Positions 17,715 to 26,587 of a stretch of 64,000 nt of DNA are shown here, one piece after another. The position numbers and the translations under genes are program-made. Under the pieces are notes generated by a model. That model had not been told where the DNA came from and searched no databases. It worked only from the letters and a program-made list of their open reading frames with translations. Position 1 is the first letter of the stretch. Every line of letters starts with the position of its first letter. The stretch comes from Porphyrobacter sp. AAP82 (GTDB taxonomy: Bacteria; Pseudomonadota; Alphaproteobacteria; Sphingomonadales; Sphingomonadaceae): positions 1-64,000 of the forward strand of contig NZ_ANFX01000008.1 of assembly GCF_000331285.1 (NCBI RefSeq), written 5' to 3'.

Positions 17715-17741
17715 CTTGGCGCCTTGGCGGCTTGGCGCGAA
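17715..17741 (-). repeat. Right boundary repeat of GxxExxY cassette (three NCGCCAAG units, inverted)
   Basis: Read on the plus strand the block is CTTGGCGC, CTTGGCGG, CTTGGCGC: three inverted copies of the unit seen at the left boundary. It begins immediately upstream of the GxxExxY start codon. The perfect 19-bp match to the left block suggests a mobile or hairpin-forming cassette. Confidence 0.7.
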
Positions 17742-17748
17742 AAATATC

Positions 17749-19131
17749 TCATTTCCCTACCGGCTCGAATGCTCCGCCGGGAACAGCGCTGGAGACGGGC
17801 GAGCAATAATCGCCGTCACAGGCCGAGACGCCGAATATCCAGTCATCACCGCGAAGGGGGAAGGCCTGCTCGTAGCCAGATGCGGTGGTGTCGAGCATCT
17901 CCACTGACCAGTCGGGCCAAAACGTGCTCGCATCCGGGAAGTTGTCTGCTGCCATTTCGGAATCACGCCATGAGGGTTCATCTGTGCGGCGAGCGAAGAT
18001 CTGAAAACGGTTTGCCCCTACCACGTTGCTCCACCCAATCCCGGTATCCACCCGCACCGCCGCATTCACGCTCACCTTGGGCGGCATCGGCGCGCGGGCG
18101 AGCGCGTCGAGCGCGCGGACATTGAGCTTCGTCACCCCGGCGAGGTAGGCAAAATCCATCGCGTCGATGGTGTCGCCATAGACCACGCCGTTCTCGGTGC
18201 GCAGGTCCTGGTGCTGGTGGTCGTAATCCTCAACCCCGACGGAAAAGCGGATCGCGGGGTAGCCCTTCTGAAGGAACGGCACCTGATCCCCGCCCCGCCC
18301 CATGCGGTCGGTGCGCCAGATCTGGCGGACTTGCAGGCCGTCCGGGTGCTTCTCCGCCAGCCCTGCCACCCAGCGCGAGAGGTTGCGCGAGGGCGTGTCG
18401 TTCTCGCCCCCGAAACGGGTCTGCGCGGCCCGCAGCTTGTCCGTAAGATCAGCGCGCGGGCCTTCGGAGAAGACGCGCACGATCTTCGGCTCGCAATAGC
18501 CGTTGCTCCCGCAGGAATTGCCGACGATGTCGTTGTTGAGCACCGCCTTCACCGTGAACCCCTGCGCCTCTGCCCAGTTCGCCAGGATCTGCCCGCCGTG
18601 GAGCCCCTGCTCCTCGCCCGAAAGCAGCGCGTAGATGATGGTTGCGGGGTATTTCGTTCCCGAAAGCACCCGCGCCGCCTCGATCACCAGCGCCGTGCCG
18701 CTGCCGTCGTCATTGGCGCCCGGCGCGTCGGAGGCCGCGTCCATGACATCGGAGACACGGCTGTCGATGTGGCCCTGCACGATCACGACCTCGTTCGGCC
18801 GCTCGGTGCCGCGCTGGATCGCGACCGCGTTGCGCACCAGCGTCGGCACGGGGACACGCGGACCGGTGACGGTTTCTCCCACCGGCAGCACCTCAAGGCA
18901 CCCGCCGCATTTCGCGCCGATGCGGCGGAACTCTTCCAGTCCCCAGTCGACCGCCGCGCCGATCCCGCGCCTGGGGTCGGTCTGCAAGGACAGGGTGTGC
19001 CGGGTTCCGAAGCTGACAAGCCTGGCAACGTCCTGCTCCAGCCTTTCGGCGGAGACCTCGTCGGCGGGGTGGGGTTCGGCGGCGAGCGGGGCGGCGACGA
19101 GGGCGGCGACAAGCAGGGCACGTTTCAACAT
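17749..19131 (-). CDS. M28 family zinc metallopeptidase, secreted
   Basis: A 460-residue exported aminopeptidase-like enzyme. The first 20 residues form a signal peptide (MLKRALLVAALVAAPLAAEP). The di-zinc site of the M28 family is visible in order: His in VQGHIDSR, Asp in PGANDDGSG, the catalytic Glu pair in LSGEEQGLHGG, Asp in LNNDIVGN and His in EDYDHQHQ. It probably removes N-terminal residues from peptides in the periplasm. A C-terminal domain of about 110 residues after the peptidase core (from VSNAAVRVDTG-like sequence) resembles a beta-sandwich accessory domain. Same strand as proS upstream and the GxxExxY cassette downstream; no operon partner is obvious. Confidence 0.85.
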   Translation of the reverse strand: MLKRALLVAALVAAPLAAEPHPADEVSAERLEQDVARLVSFGTRHTLSLQTDPRRGIGAAVDWGLEEFRRIGAKCGGCLEVLPVGETVTGPRVPVPTLVRNAVAIQRGTERPNEVVIVQGHIDSRVSDVMDAASDAPGANDDGSGTALVIEAARVLSGTKYPATIIYALLSGEEQGLHGGQILANWAEAQGFTVKAVLNNDIVGNSCGSNGYCEPKIVRVFSEGPRADLTDKLRAAQTRFGGENDTPSRNLSRWVAGLAEKHPDGLQVRQIWRTDRMGRGGDQVPFLQKGYPAIRFSVGVEDYDHQHQDLRTENGVVYGDTIDAMDFAYLAGVTKLNVRALDALARAPMPPKVSVNAAVRVDTGIGWSNVVGANRFQIFARRTDEPSWRDSEMAADNFPDASTFWPDWSVEMLDTTASGYEQAFPLRGDDWIFGVSACDGDYCSPVSSAVPGGAFEPVGK

Positions 19132-19168
19132 GCCCCCTGTCTGCCCGCCCTCCGGCAGAGGCGCAAGC

Positions 19169-20713
19169 CTAGTAGGCGCGGGCCACCAGAATGCGCTCGG
19201 TCGCCGGCGCGCCGGTGAAGATGCAGGCGCCGCTCGCCGCCTGCGCGCCGCGCGGCACGTTGCGGATGGTGAGCTTGACCGCCTTCAGCTTCTCGACCAC
19301 CGCTTCGAGCGCGCTGCCGGTCGGCTTGGCCCACTCGACCTCGACCCAGCCGGGATATCTGCCGCCCTTCTCGAAGTGGTCGACGACCGCCTGCCATGCG
19401 GTCAGCCCGCGGGTGATATTGGCATCGCGGCGCGCGCGGGCCTCTTCGTAGAGGCCGTTCTGGATTGCTTCGAGCACCCCACCCGCCGCGGCGACGAAAT
19501 CGGCATGCTGGGGATAGGTGAAGGCGGGCTTGCCGTTGGCGTCGTTCCACAGCTGGTCGCGGCGCAGGACCGCGATCTTGCCTTCCGCCATGTCGCGCGG
19601 GCCGACCTCGATGATGACAGGCGCGCCCTTTCTCACCCAGTCCCAGCGCTTGGCTGCGGCCTTGCCCGGCTTCACGTCAAGCAGCACGCGGACGCGTTCG
19701 CCCAGCGCGCTCGTGGCGGCCAGCGCGGCGCGCACGTCTTCGCAATAGGCGATCAGCTCCGCGTCCTCGGGAGCCTCGCGCAGCATCGGGATGATGACGA
19801 TCTGCTGGGGCGCGATCGCGGGCGGCACCCGCAAGCCGTCATCATCGCCATGCGTCATGATGACCCCGCCGATCATCCGGGTCGAGACGCCCCAGCTGGT
19901 GGTGTGGCAATATTGCTGGCTGCCCTCGCGGTCCTGGAACTGGATACCGGCCGCATGCGCGAAGTTGGTGCCGAGATAGTGGCTCGTTCCCGCCTGCAAT
20001 GCCTTGCCGTCCTGCATCATCGCCTCGATCGACCAGGTCTCGACCGCGCCGGGGAAGCGTTCATTCTCCGGCTTCTCGCCCGCGATCACGGGGAGTGCGA
20101 GGTCATCTTCCGCGCACGCCCGGTACATTTCGAGCGCCCGGTGGGTTTCGGCCAGCGCATCCTCGCGGGTCTCGTGCGCGGTGTGGCCTTCCTGCCAGAG
20201 GAATTCGCTGGTGCGCAGGAACATCCGCGTGCGCATCTCCCAGCGCACCACATTGGCCCACTGGTTGGTGAGCAGCGGCAGATCGCGCCAGCTCTGCACC
20301 CAGCGCGCCATGGCATCGCCGATGATCGTTTCCGAGGTCGGGCGCACCACCAGCGGTTCTTCGAGCTTGGCTTCGGGATCGGGGATCAGCCCGCCCTTGC
20401 CATCGGCGATCAGCCGGTGGTGGGTGACGACCGCCATTTCCTTGGCGAAGCCTTCGACATGCTCGGCCTCGCGGGTGAAATTGGCGAGCGGGATGAACAG
20501 CGGGAAGTAGCAGTTCGAAACGCCCGCGGCCTTGATCCGGTCGTCCATCAGGCGCTGGATGCGTTCCCAGATGCCGTAGCCCCACGGCTTGATGACCATG
20601 CACCCGCGCACCCCCGATTCTTCGGCGAGGTCGGCGGCGGAGATGACCTCCTGATACCACTTGGCAAAGTCGTCTTCGCGCTTGACGGAGAGCGCGTGGC
20701 GGATCTGGGACAC
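19169..20713 (-). CDS. proS: Prolyl-tRNA synthetase (archaeal/eukaryotic-type)
   Basis: A 514-residue class II aminoacyl-tRNA synthetase that charges tRNA-Pro. The start is GTG. The class II motif 2 region RWEMRTRMFLRTSEFLWQEG and motif 1 region KPWGYGIWERIQ are clear. It lacks the long editing insertion of the bacterial-type enzyme, and the sequence (EVISAADLAEESGVRGCMVI, ending in a tyrosine, ARAY) is of the archaeal/eukaryotic-type (type 3). The use of this form is known in part of the alphaproteobacteria. Downstream neighbour is the M28 peptidase; upstream is phaR, 44 bp away and on the same strand, but probably with separate expression. Confidence 0.93.
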   Translation of the reverse strand: MSQIRHALSVKREDDFAKWYQEVISAADLAEESGVRGCMVIKPWGYGIWERIQRLMDDRIKAAGVSNCYFPLFIPLANFTREAEHVEGFAKEMAVVTHHRLIADGKGGLIPDPEAKLEEPLVVRPTSETIIGDAMARWVQSWRDLPLLTNQWANVVRWEMRTRMFLRTSEFLWQEGHTAHETREDALAETHRALEMYRACAEDDLALPVIAGEKPENERFPGAVETWSIEAMMQDGKALQAGTSHYLGTNFAHAAGIQFQDREGSQQYCHTTSWGVSTRMIGGVIMTHGDDDGLRVPPAIAPQQIVIIPMLREAPEDAELIAYCEDVRAALAATSALGERVRVLLDVKPGKAAAKRWDWVRKGAPVIIEVGPRDMAEGKIAVLRRDQLWNDANGKPAFTYPQHADFVAAAGGVLEAIQNGLYEEARARRDANITRGLTAWQAVVDHFEKGGRYPGWVEVEWAKPTGSALEAVVEKLKAVKLTIRNVPRGAQAASGACIFTGAPATERILVARAY

Positions 20714-20757
20714 GGGTGCTGGCTTCCTGCTTGAATTAGGCGGCAGGGCGCATTGCC

Positions 20758-21342
20758 CTATTTGCCGAGTTCGTCCAGCTTCTTTTGCATCGCCGCCATC
20801 TGTTCGCGCAGCACGGCGATCTCGTCGCGGGTTTCCGGCGCCGGCTTGGGAGCGGCGGGCTTGTCCTTGCCCTTGCCGAGCCCGGGCATGAACACATCGG
20901 CCGCCGCGCGCATCATCGCCATGTTGGTTTCATGGATCGCGGCAAAGGGCGTCGCGCTGATGCCCTTCTCGAAGGCCTCGCGGATCTTCGACTGGTTCTC
21001 GCGGAAATTGGCCATGCTGGCTTCGAGATAGGAGGGCATCAGCGCCTGCATCGAATTGCCGTACATGCCGATCAGCTGGCGCAGAAAGCTGACGGGGAGC
21101 ATCTGCTGCCCGCCGTTCGCCTCTTCATCCATGATGATCTGGGTCAGGATCTGGTGGGTGATGTCATCGCCGGTCTTCGCGTCGAGCACCTGGAATTCGA
21201 CGTTCTCGCGCACCATCCGCGCCAGATCCTCGAGGGTGATGTAGCTCGACGAGGCCGTGTTGTAGAGCCGCCGGTTGGCGTATTTCTTGATGATGATGGC
21301 ATCGCCCGCTTCACCGGATGCTGCCGCTTTCGTCCTGACCAT
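20758..21342 (-). CDS. phaR: Polyhydroxyalkanoate synthesis repressor PhaR
   Basis: A 194-residue PHA regulator. The N-terminal DNA/PHB-binding domain is obvious: IIIKKYANRRLYNTASSSYI followed by TLEDLARMVRENVEFQVLDA and DITHQILTQIIMDEE. The C-terminal half is predicted helical and ends in a coiled coil (EIAVLREQMAAMQKKLDEL). In PHA-producing bacteria this protein binds poly-hydroxybutyrate granules and represses phasin genes. No PHA synthase or phasin gene is in the window, so its targets are elsewhere. It also implies that the organism makes storage polymer, which is an inference only. Confidence 0.9.
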   Translation of the reverse strand: MVRTKAAASGEAGDAIIIKKYANRRLYNTASSSYITLEDLARMVRENVEFQVLDAKTGDDITHQILTQIIMDEEANGGQQMLPVSFLRQLIGMYGNSMQALMPSYLEASMANFRENQSKIREAFEKGISATPFAAIHETNMAMMRAAADVFMPGLGKGKDKPAAPKPAPETRDEIAVLREQMAAMQKKLDELGK

Positions 21343-21430
21343 TGCTGTTTGACCCCGCGTTATCTTATCTTTCGTAAGGGGCTTTTAGCACCTGCACTAG
21401 CTGCGGTGCAACAACAACGCTGGTGCGGCC

Positions 21431-22486
21431 TCAGCGCGCCCGCAAGCGGGGGCCGATAGTGGTCAGAAGTTCGTAAGCCGAAAGAGCGTTTTGCTGCGCA
21501 GCATCGGCGATGCTCCAGGGCACATCGAGCCAGTCTCCCGCCGCTGCATCGGGCGCTGCGGCAAGATCGACCACCACCATGTCCATCGACACCTTGCCGA
21601 GGATCGGCAGCGCCCGTCCGTCGTGGCGGAGCGCATTGCCCGGCCCGCGCTGGCGCAGGAAGCCGTCGGCATAGCCGATCGAGACCGTGCCCACCCGCAT
21701 GTGCGTGCTGGCGATAAAGGCGCTGTTGTAGCCCACGCCCTCGCCAGGTGCGATCTGGCGGATCTGGAGCAACTGCGCCTCGATCCTGGCGACGGGGCGG
21801 ATGTGCTCTGCCAGCTCCGCGCGCGGCACCCCGCCATAAAGCGCAAGGCCCGGGCGGGTGACATCGAAGGCGAAGCTTTCCCCCAGCGCGATGCCGGCGC
21901 TGTTGGCGAGGCTGCGGCGCCGATGGGCAATGGCTTCTCCAGCCTCGGCGAGAAGTTCGGCCTGCATCCGGTTCATCGCCGTGCGTTCGTCGGCGCTGGC
22001 GAGGTGGCTCATCAGGATGTCGATATCGAGCGCGGCGATCGCCGGATCGCCCGCCTCGGCAAGCCCGATCCCGAGGCGGTTGATGCCGGTGTCGACCATC
22101 AGGTGGCACCGGCCTGCGCCTGTCGCTGTCCACAGCCGTGCCTGATCGAGCGAGTTGATGACCGGCACCGCGCCCGTTGCTCTCGCATAGGCGCAATCGG
22201 CCTCGGACAGCACGCCGTGGAGCACCGCCACCTGTTCGGCCGGCACATGCCTGGTGACCGCGGCAACCTCGCTCCAGTGGGCGACGAAGAAGTCGCGGCA
22301 GCCGGCATCGCGCAAGGCGGGGACGCAAGCCTCGACGCCAAGGCCATAGGCATCCGCCTTGACCGCCGCGCCTGCCCTTGCCCCGCCCGACAGCGCATCG
22401 AGCGCGCGCCAGTTGGCCGCCAGCGCGCCGGTATCGACGACGAGGCGCAAGGTCGGCGGCGGCAGCGGGGCGGCCCGATCAGTCAT
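21431..22486 (-). CDS. alr: Alanine racemase
   Basis: A 351-residue PLP enzyme that makes D-alanine for peptidoglycan. The PLP lysine lies in GAAVKADAYGLG near residue 35, and the second catalytic base Tyr is in GVGYNSAF. YADGFLRQRG and SMDMVVVDL complete the family pattern. The ATG at 22486 is preferred; the longer frame adds 33 residues that translate the end of the upstream transporter gene in another frame. Start overlaps the transporter stop by 8 nt, so the two genes are co-transcribed. Whether the transporter is connected with alanine is not known. Confidence 0.92.
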   Translation of the reverse strand: MTDRAAPLPPPTLRLVVDTGALAANWRALDALSGGARAGAAVKADAYGLGVEACVPALRDAGCRDFFVAHWSEVAAVTRHVPAEQVAVLHGVLSEADCAYARATGAVPVINSLDQARLWTATGAGRCHLMVDTGINRLGIGLAEAGDPAIAALDIDILMSHLASADERTAMNRMQAELLAEAGEAIAHRRRSLANSAGIALGESFAFDVTRPGLALYGGVPRAELAEHIRPVARIEAQLLQIRQIAPGEGVGYNSAFIASTHMRVGTVSIGYADGFLRQRGPGNALRHDGRALPILGKVSMDMVVVDLAAAPDAAAGDWLDVPWSIADAAQQNALSAYELLTTIGPRLRAR

Positions 22487-24092
22487 CCGCAAAGTCTTGC
22501 GGTGGTCCATCCGGCAGGCCCCACCACGCCACGGCGACACCAAAAGCGACCACTGCCCAGGTGTACCATAGGCCCGAATAGACATTGCCGGTGGTAGCGA
22601 CGATGTAGGTCGCGATCAGCGGCAGGAACCCGCCGAGGTAGCCTGCACCGATGTGGTAGGGGATCGACATCGAGGAATAGCGGATCTGCGGCGGGAACAT
22701 CTCCGACAGCAGCGCTGCGACCGACCCATAGGTCAGCGCCGACAACACTCCCATCGCGAGCAGCAGCAGCACGATGCCGATGATGTTGACGAAGGGCGGC
22801 ACCTGCTTGGCAAAGCTGTAGCCGCGCGCTTCGAGCAAGTCCTGCACCGCCGTCTTCTGGTCCGCGGCGGGCGTGGCGGCGAGATCGAGCCGCTCGGGCC
22901 CGACCGTGACCGCAAGGCCCTCGCCAGCAGCCAGGCTGTAGGGAACGCCGAGCGTGGTGAGGTCCTGGAGCAGCCTGCCGCAATCGGTCGCCTGCTTCTG
23001 CGCGAAGGCGTCGAAGTCGCACTGCGTCCCGACCACCGCCACGGGGGCCGTCGCGGCTGCTTGCCGCAGCCCGGGATTGGCGAGCGCGCCCAGCCCCCAG
23101 AAGACCGGGAACAGCAGCACGAGGGTCGCCAGCGCGCCGACGATGATCGGCTTCTTGCGCCCGATCCGGTCCGACCACCGCCCGACCAGCACGTAGAAGC
23201 CCATCGACAGCAGGCCCGAGACCAGCAGGACGAGGTTCACCACCTGGTCGTCCATCCGCATCGGCCCCTTGAGGAACGACATCCCCGAGAAAAACGCCGT
23301 ATACCAGATCGTCGTCAGCACGCCGGTGATCCCGAACAGCGCGACGAAGATGCGCTTCTTGTTGCCGGGATAGGTGAAGCTTTCGATGAAGGGGTTGCTG
23401 GCCATCTCGCCCGCTTCCTTCATCGCCTGGAACACCGGGCTTTCGGAGAGCTTGAGGCGCATCCACAGCGAAATGCCGAGCAGGATCAGCGAGAGCAGGA
23501 AGGGCACCCGCCAGCCCCAGGCCTTGAAGGCTTCGGCCGGGATCAGGAGCTGGCAGCCGAGCACGACGATGATGCTTAGCACGAAGCCGCCGACCACGCT
23601 CGCCTGGATGAAGCTGGTGTAGAAACCGCGCTTTTCGGGCGGGGCATGCTCGGCGACATAGACCGCCGCCCCGCCATATTCGCCGCCGAGCGCGAGGCCC
23701 TGGAGGATGCGCAGGAACAGCACGATGAGCGGCGCGGCAAGCCCGATCGAATTGGCGGTCGGCACAAGTCCGACGCCCGCGGTTGCGATGCCCATCAGCG
23801 TCACGGTGACAAGGAAGGTGTATTTGCGACCGAGCCGGTCACCCAGAAAGCCGAACAGGATCGCGCCCAAGGGGCGGAACCCGAAGCCGACGGCGAACCC
23901 GGCCCATACCAGCAGCACCTCGAGCGTCGCATTGTCCGAAGGGAAGAAGGCCGCGCCGATCAGCCCGGAGAGCGTGCCGTAGATGAAGAAATCGTACCAC
24001 TCGAAGATCGTGCCGGCGCTCGAAGCGCCGATCACCAGGCGGATTTCGCTCTCGCTCGGCTCGCGTATGCCAAGCGCCTGCGCCTCTGACAT
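22479..24092 (-). CDS. MFS transporter, metabolite:H+ symporter (MHS) type with large loop insertion
   Basis: A 537-residue inner-membrane transporter. GTIFEWYDFFIYGTL at the first helix, FLGDRLGRKYTF after helix 2 and LALGGEYGGAAVYVAEHAP are the hallmarks of the MHS family (ProP/KgtP-like). The protein is about 100 residues longer than usual because of an extra segment (from GALANPGLRQAAA to KQVPPFVNIIG) in a loop between later helices, containing two cysteines (VGTQCDFDAF, QATDCGRLL) that could form a disulfide if it is periplasmic. The start is the ATG at 24092, preceded by GAGGG, rather than a GTG at 24143. It overlaps alr by 8 nt. The substrate is unknown. Confidence 0.85.
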   Translation of the reverse strand: MSEAQALGIREPSESEIRLVIGASSAGTIFEWYDFFIYGTLSGLIGAAFFPSDNATLEVLLVWAGFAVGFGFRPLGAILFGFLGDRLGRKYTFLVTVTLMGIATAGVGLVPTANSIGLAAPLIVLFLRILQGLALGGEYGGAAVYVAEHAPPEKRGFYTSFIQASVVGGFVLSIIVVLGCQLLIPAEAFKAWGWRVPFLLSLILLGISLWMRLKLSESPVFQAMKEAGEMASNPFIESFTYPGNKKRIFVALFGITGVLTTIWYTAFFSGMSFLKGPMRMDDQVVNLVLLVSGLLSMGFYVLVGRWSDRIGRKKPIIVGALATLVLLFPVFWGLGALANPGLRQAAATAPVAVVGTQCDFDAFAQKQATDCGRLLQDLTTLGVPYSLAAGEGLAVTVGPERLDLAATPAADQKTAVQDLLEARGYSFAKQVPPFVNIIGIVLLLLAMGVLSALTYGSVAALLSEMFPPQIRYSSMSIPYHIGAGYLGGFLPLIATYIVATTGNVYSGLWYTWAVVAFGVAVAWWGLPDGPPQDFADD

Positions 24093-24149
24093 GTCCCTCG
24101 TATCCCCTCTTGTCACTGGCTGATGCGGCCCTGTTTCCGGCACCTGCCC

Positions 24150-24590
24150 CTAGCGAGTGCCAGCCCCTTGGAATAGCGCCGTGCGCGCCGCCGTCCACGG
24201 CAATATCAGCGCGCCGTGGCGTCCGGGGTGCCCGAGCGCCGGAGCGAGCGCGGCAATCCCCGGCCAATCGGGGAGCGCGCCGCTGCCGGAGAGCCATGCC
24301 TCGAGGTCCTCGGCGGCCGCGGCTACAGCCTCCGGCCTGCGCCCCGCTGCCGCCTGTGCCAGCAGGGCCGCGGATGCCTGTCCGATCGCGCAGGCGCTGA
24401 CTTTCATGCCGACCCTTGCGATGTGACCGGACCTGTCGAGGGCGAGCCCCACCGTTATCACGCTGCCGCAACTGCGCGAACGCGCCTCGGCCCGCAAGGG
24501 CAGGTCATCGGCGAGGGGAAATGCCGCAAGGCCAGTCGCCAGCCCCAGCAAGGCGGGCGAATAGAGCCTGGCCGCCCTTTGCGCGCTCAC
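24150..24590 (-). CDS. NifU/IscU-like iron-sulfur scaffold homologue lacking the third cysteine
   Basis: A 146-residue protein with the NifU N-terminal/IscU fold: SRSCGSVITVGLALDRSG resembles the first cysteine loop (usually NPxCGD) and KVSACAIGQASAALLAQAA matches the second (GCxIxxASxS). Here C41 and C67 are kept. The expected third cysteine, in a segment like RIKCALLPW, is replaced (GRHGALILPWTAA), so normal [2Fe-2S] assembly is unlikely. The gene overlaps cvpA by 4 nt and lies directly downstream of it. Such divergent IscU-like proteins are found in sphingomonads, from memory. It could bind iron or act in a different way. Confidence 0.75.
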   Translation of the reverse strand: MSAQRAARLYSPALLGLATGLAAFPLADDLPLRAEARSRSCGSVITVGLALDRSGHIARVGMKVSACAIGQASAALLAQAAAGRRPEAVAAAAEDLEAWLSGSGALPDWPGIAALAPALGHPGRHGALILPWTAARTALFQGAGTR

Positions 24591-25132
24591 TTGCGGAACT
24601 TGGCCGCCGCCGCGGCGCGGGCGTCCTCCTCGCCGCGCAGCTGGTCACGCCGGATCGCGATCGCCGGGAGCAGCTGGCGCGAGAAGGCATCGGCCGCAGC
24701 ATAGGTGCGTGCGGTGGTGATCCATTCGGGCCGGCCCTTGTAGCCCCAGCTGTCGTCGAAGCCGGTGACCAGCATGGCGAAGGCGAACACCGCCATCAGC
24801 GCGCCCTTGACCCCGCCGAAACCGAAGCCGAGCACGCGGTCTACGGGGCCGAGCACCGCGCCGTCCGACGCGCCGCTGGCGGTGCCGATGATGACCTTCA
24901 TCGCCGCATAGGGGATGAGCAGCAGCAGCGCGAAGGCGAACAGCGAAACGGTCGGCTCGGAGCGGTAGAAGTTCTTGAGGCCCTCGGTCAGGTCAGGGTG
25001 GAGGAAATGCAGCGCCATTGCCGCCATGATCCACGAGGCAAGGCTCAGCACCTCCTGCACCAGGCCGCGCGCAAAGCCGCCGATCGCGGCGATCGTGACG
25101 ATGATGGCGATGATGATGTCGAGGACGGCCAT
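24587..25132 (-). CDS. cvpA: CvpA family membrane protein
   Basis: A 181-residue inner-membrane protein with four hydrophobic segments: residues about 1-22 (VLDIIIAIIVTIAAIGGFARG), 28-48, 60-85 (TVSLFAFALLLLIPYAAMKV) and 105-125. The GFARGLVQEVLSLASWI stretch and LGPVDRVLGFGFGGVKGAL are family signatures. CvpA was named for colicin V production but is widely conserved, and in several bacteria it affects envelope stability. It sits between radA (12 bp upstream) and the NifU-like gene (4-nt overlap), forming a likely radA-cvpA-nifU-like operon. Confidence 0.88.
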   Translation of the reverse strand: MAVLDIIIAIIVTIAAIGGFARGLVQEVLSLASWIMAAMALHFLHPDLTEGLKNFYRSEPTVSLFAFALLLLIPYAAMKVIIGTASGASDGAVLGPVDRVLGFGFGGVKGALMAVFAFAMLVTGFDDSWGYKGRPEWITTARTYAAADAFSRQLLPAIAIRRDQLRGEEDARAAAAAKFRK

Positions 25133-25144
25133 AGTCCCTGACGA

Positions 25145-26512
25145 TTATGCGTTGCCCATCACCTGGTCAACGACGTTCGCAAGTGCAGCAAGCCCGCGGT
25201 AGTCGGCACCGCGCTCGCCATTGGCCGAGCCCGCCGGACCGTAGCAGCGTGCAAAGCCAAGCTTGGCCGCCTCGCGCAGGCGCAGCGGGGCGTGGGCCAC
25301 GGGGCGGATCTCGCCGGCAAGGCTGACCTCGCCGAACCACGCCGTCTTGTCGGGCAGTGCCCGGTCGGCGAGCGCCGAGACCAGCGCGGCGGCCACTGCG
25401 AGATCGGCCGCCGGGTCGGTCAGGCGGTATCCGCCCGCGATGTTGAGATAGACCTCGGCCGAGGAGAAGTTGAGCCCGCAGCGCGATTCCAGCACCGCAA
25501 GCAGCATCGCCAGCCGCCCGCTGTCCCACCCCACCACCGCCCGGCGCGGGGTCGCGCCCGATTGCAGGCGCACGATCAGCGCCTGGATCTCGACCAGCAC
25601 GGGCCGCGTGCCTTCCAGCGCCGGGAACACCGCGCTCCCGGCAAGCGGCGTCTCGCGGCCCGAGAGGAACAGCAGCGAGGGGTTGGCGACCTCCTCCAGC
25701 CCCTCGCTCGCCATGGCGAAGACCCCGATCTCGTCGACCGCGCCGAAGCGGTTCTTCAAGCCACGCAGAATGCGGTACTGGTGCGAACGCTCGCCCTCGA
25801 AGCTCATCACCACATCGACCATGTGTTCGAGCACGCGGGGCCCCGCGATGGTGCCATCCTTGGTGACGTGGCCGACGAGAACCAGCGCGCAGCCGCTTTC
25901 CTTGGCGTAGCGGATCAGCTCCAGCGCGCAGCCGCGCACCTGGCTGACGGTGCCGGGCGCGCCCTCGATGGTGTCGGAATGCATCGTCTGGATCGAATCG
26001 ATCACCAGCAGTGCGGGCGGCTCGCCTTGCCCGAGCGTCGTCAGGATATCGCGCACCGAGGTTTCCGAGGCGAGCCGGATCGGCGCATCGGCCACGCCCA
26101 TGCGCGCGGCGCGCAGCCTCACCTGCCCGGCGGCCTCCTCTCCGCTCACATAGACCACATCATTGCCGCCCCGCGCGATCGTTGCCGCAGTCTGGAGCAG
26201 CAGGGTCGATTTGCCGATACCGGGATCGCCGCCAAGCAGCACCGCCGAACCCGGCACCAGCCCCCCGCCGAGCGCGCGGTCGAACTCGGCAAGGCCCGTC
26301 GACTTCCTCACCGGCAGCGTGGTGGGCGCATTCAATGGTTCGAAGGCGACGGCCCGCCCCCCGCTCGACAAGTCGTGCTTCTGCGAGAACACCGTCGCCG
26401 GCACATCCTCGACCAGCGTGTTCCACTGCCCGCAATCGGCGCATTGCCCCTGCCAGCGGTGCGACACGCTCCCGCATTCCTGACACACGTAGCGGCGCTT
26501 GGTTTTTGCCAT
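25145..26512 (-). CDS. radA: DNA repair protein RadA (Sms)
   Basis: A 455-residue RecA-like branch-migration ATPase. The N-terminal zinc finger is CQECGS...CADCGQWN (residues 10-32). Walker A is GGDPGIGKST, and the RadA-specific motif KNRFGA lies in RGLKNRFGAVDEIG. The C-terminal third is a Lon-protease-like domain without proteolytic function. RadA processes recombination intermediates. The gene leads an operon with cvpA and the NifU-like gene, and is divergent from the patatin-like gene, with about 75 bp between the start codons that must hold both promoters. Confidence 0.94.
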   Translation of the reverse strand: MAKTKRRYVCQECGSVSHRWQGQCADCGQWNTLVEDVPATVFSQKHDLSSGGRAVAFEPLNAPTTLPVRKSTGLAEFDRALGGGLVPGSAVLLGGDPGIGKSTLLLQTAATIARGGNDVVYVSGEEAAGQVRLRAARMGVADAPIRLASETSVRDILTTLGQGEPPALLVIDSIQTMHSDTIEGAPGTVSQVRGCALELIRYAKESGCALVLVGHVTKDGTIAGPRVLEHMVDVVMSFEGERSHQYRILRGLKNRFGAVDEIGVFAMASEGLEEVANPSLLFLSGRETPLAGSAVFPALEGTRPVLVEIQALIVRLQSGATPRRAVVGWDSGRLAMLLAVLESRCGLNFSSAEVYLNIAGGYRLTDPAADLAVAAALVSALADRALPDKTAWFGEVSLAGEIRPVAHAPLRLREAAKLGFARCYGPAGSANGERGADYRGLAALANVVDQVMGNA

Positions 26513-26587
26513 ATGCCCTGCCTCTTAACGAGAACAGATAACGAACGCAATTGCATTGCACCGCCCGCTCGCGCTAGACACCTGTCG

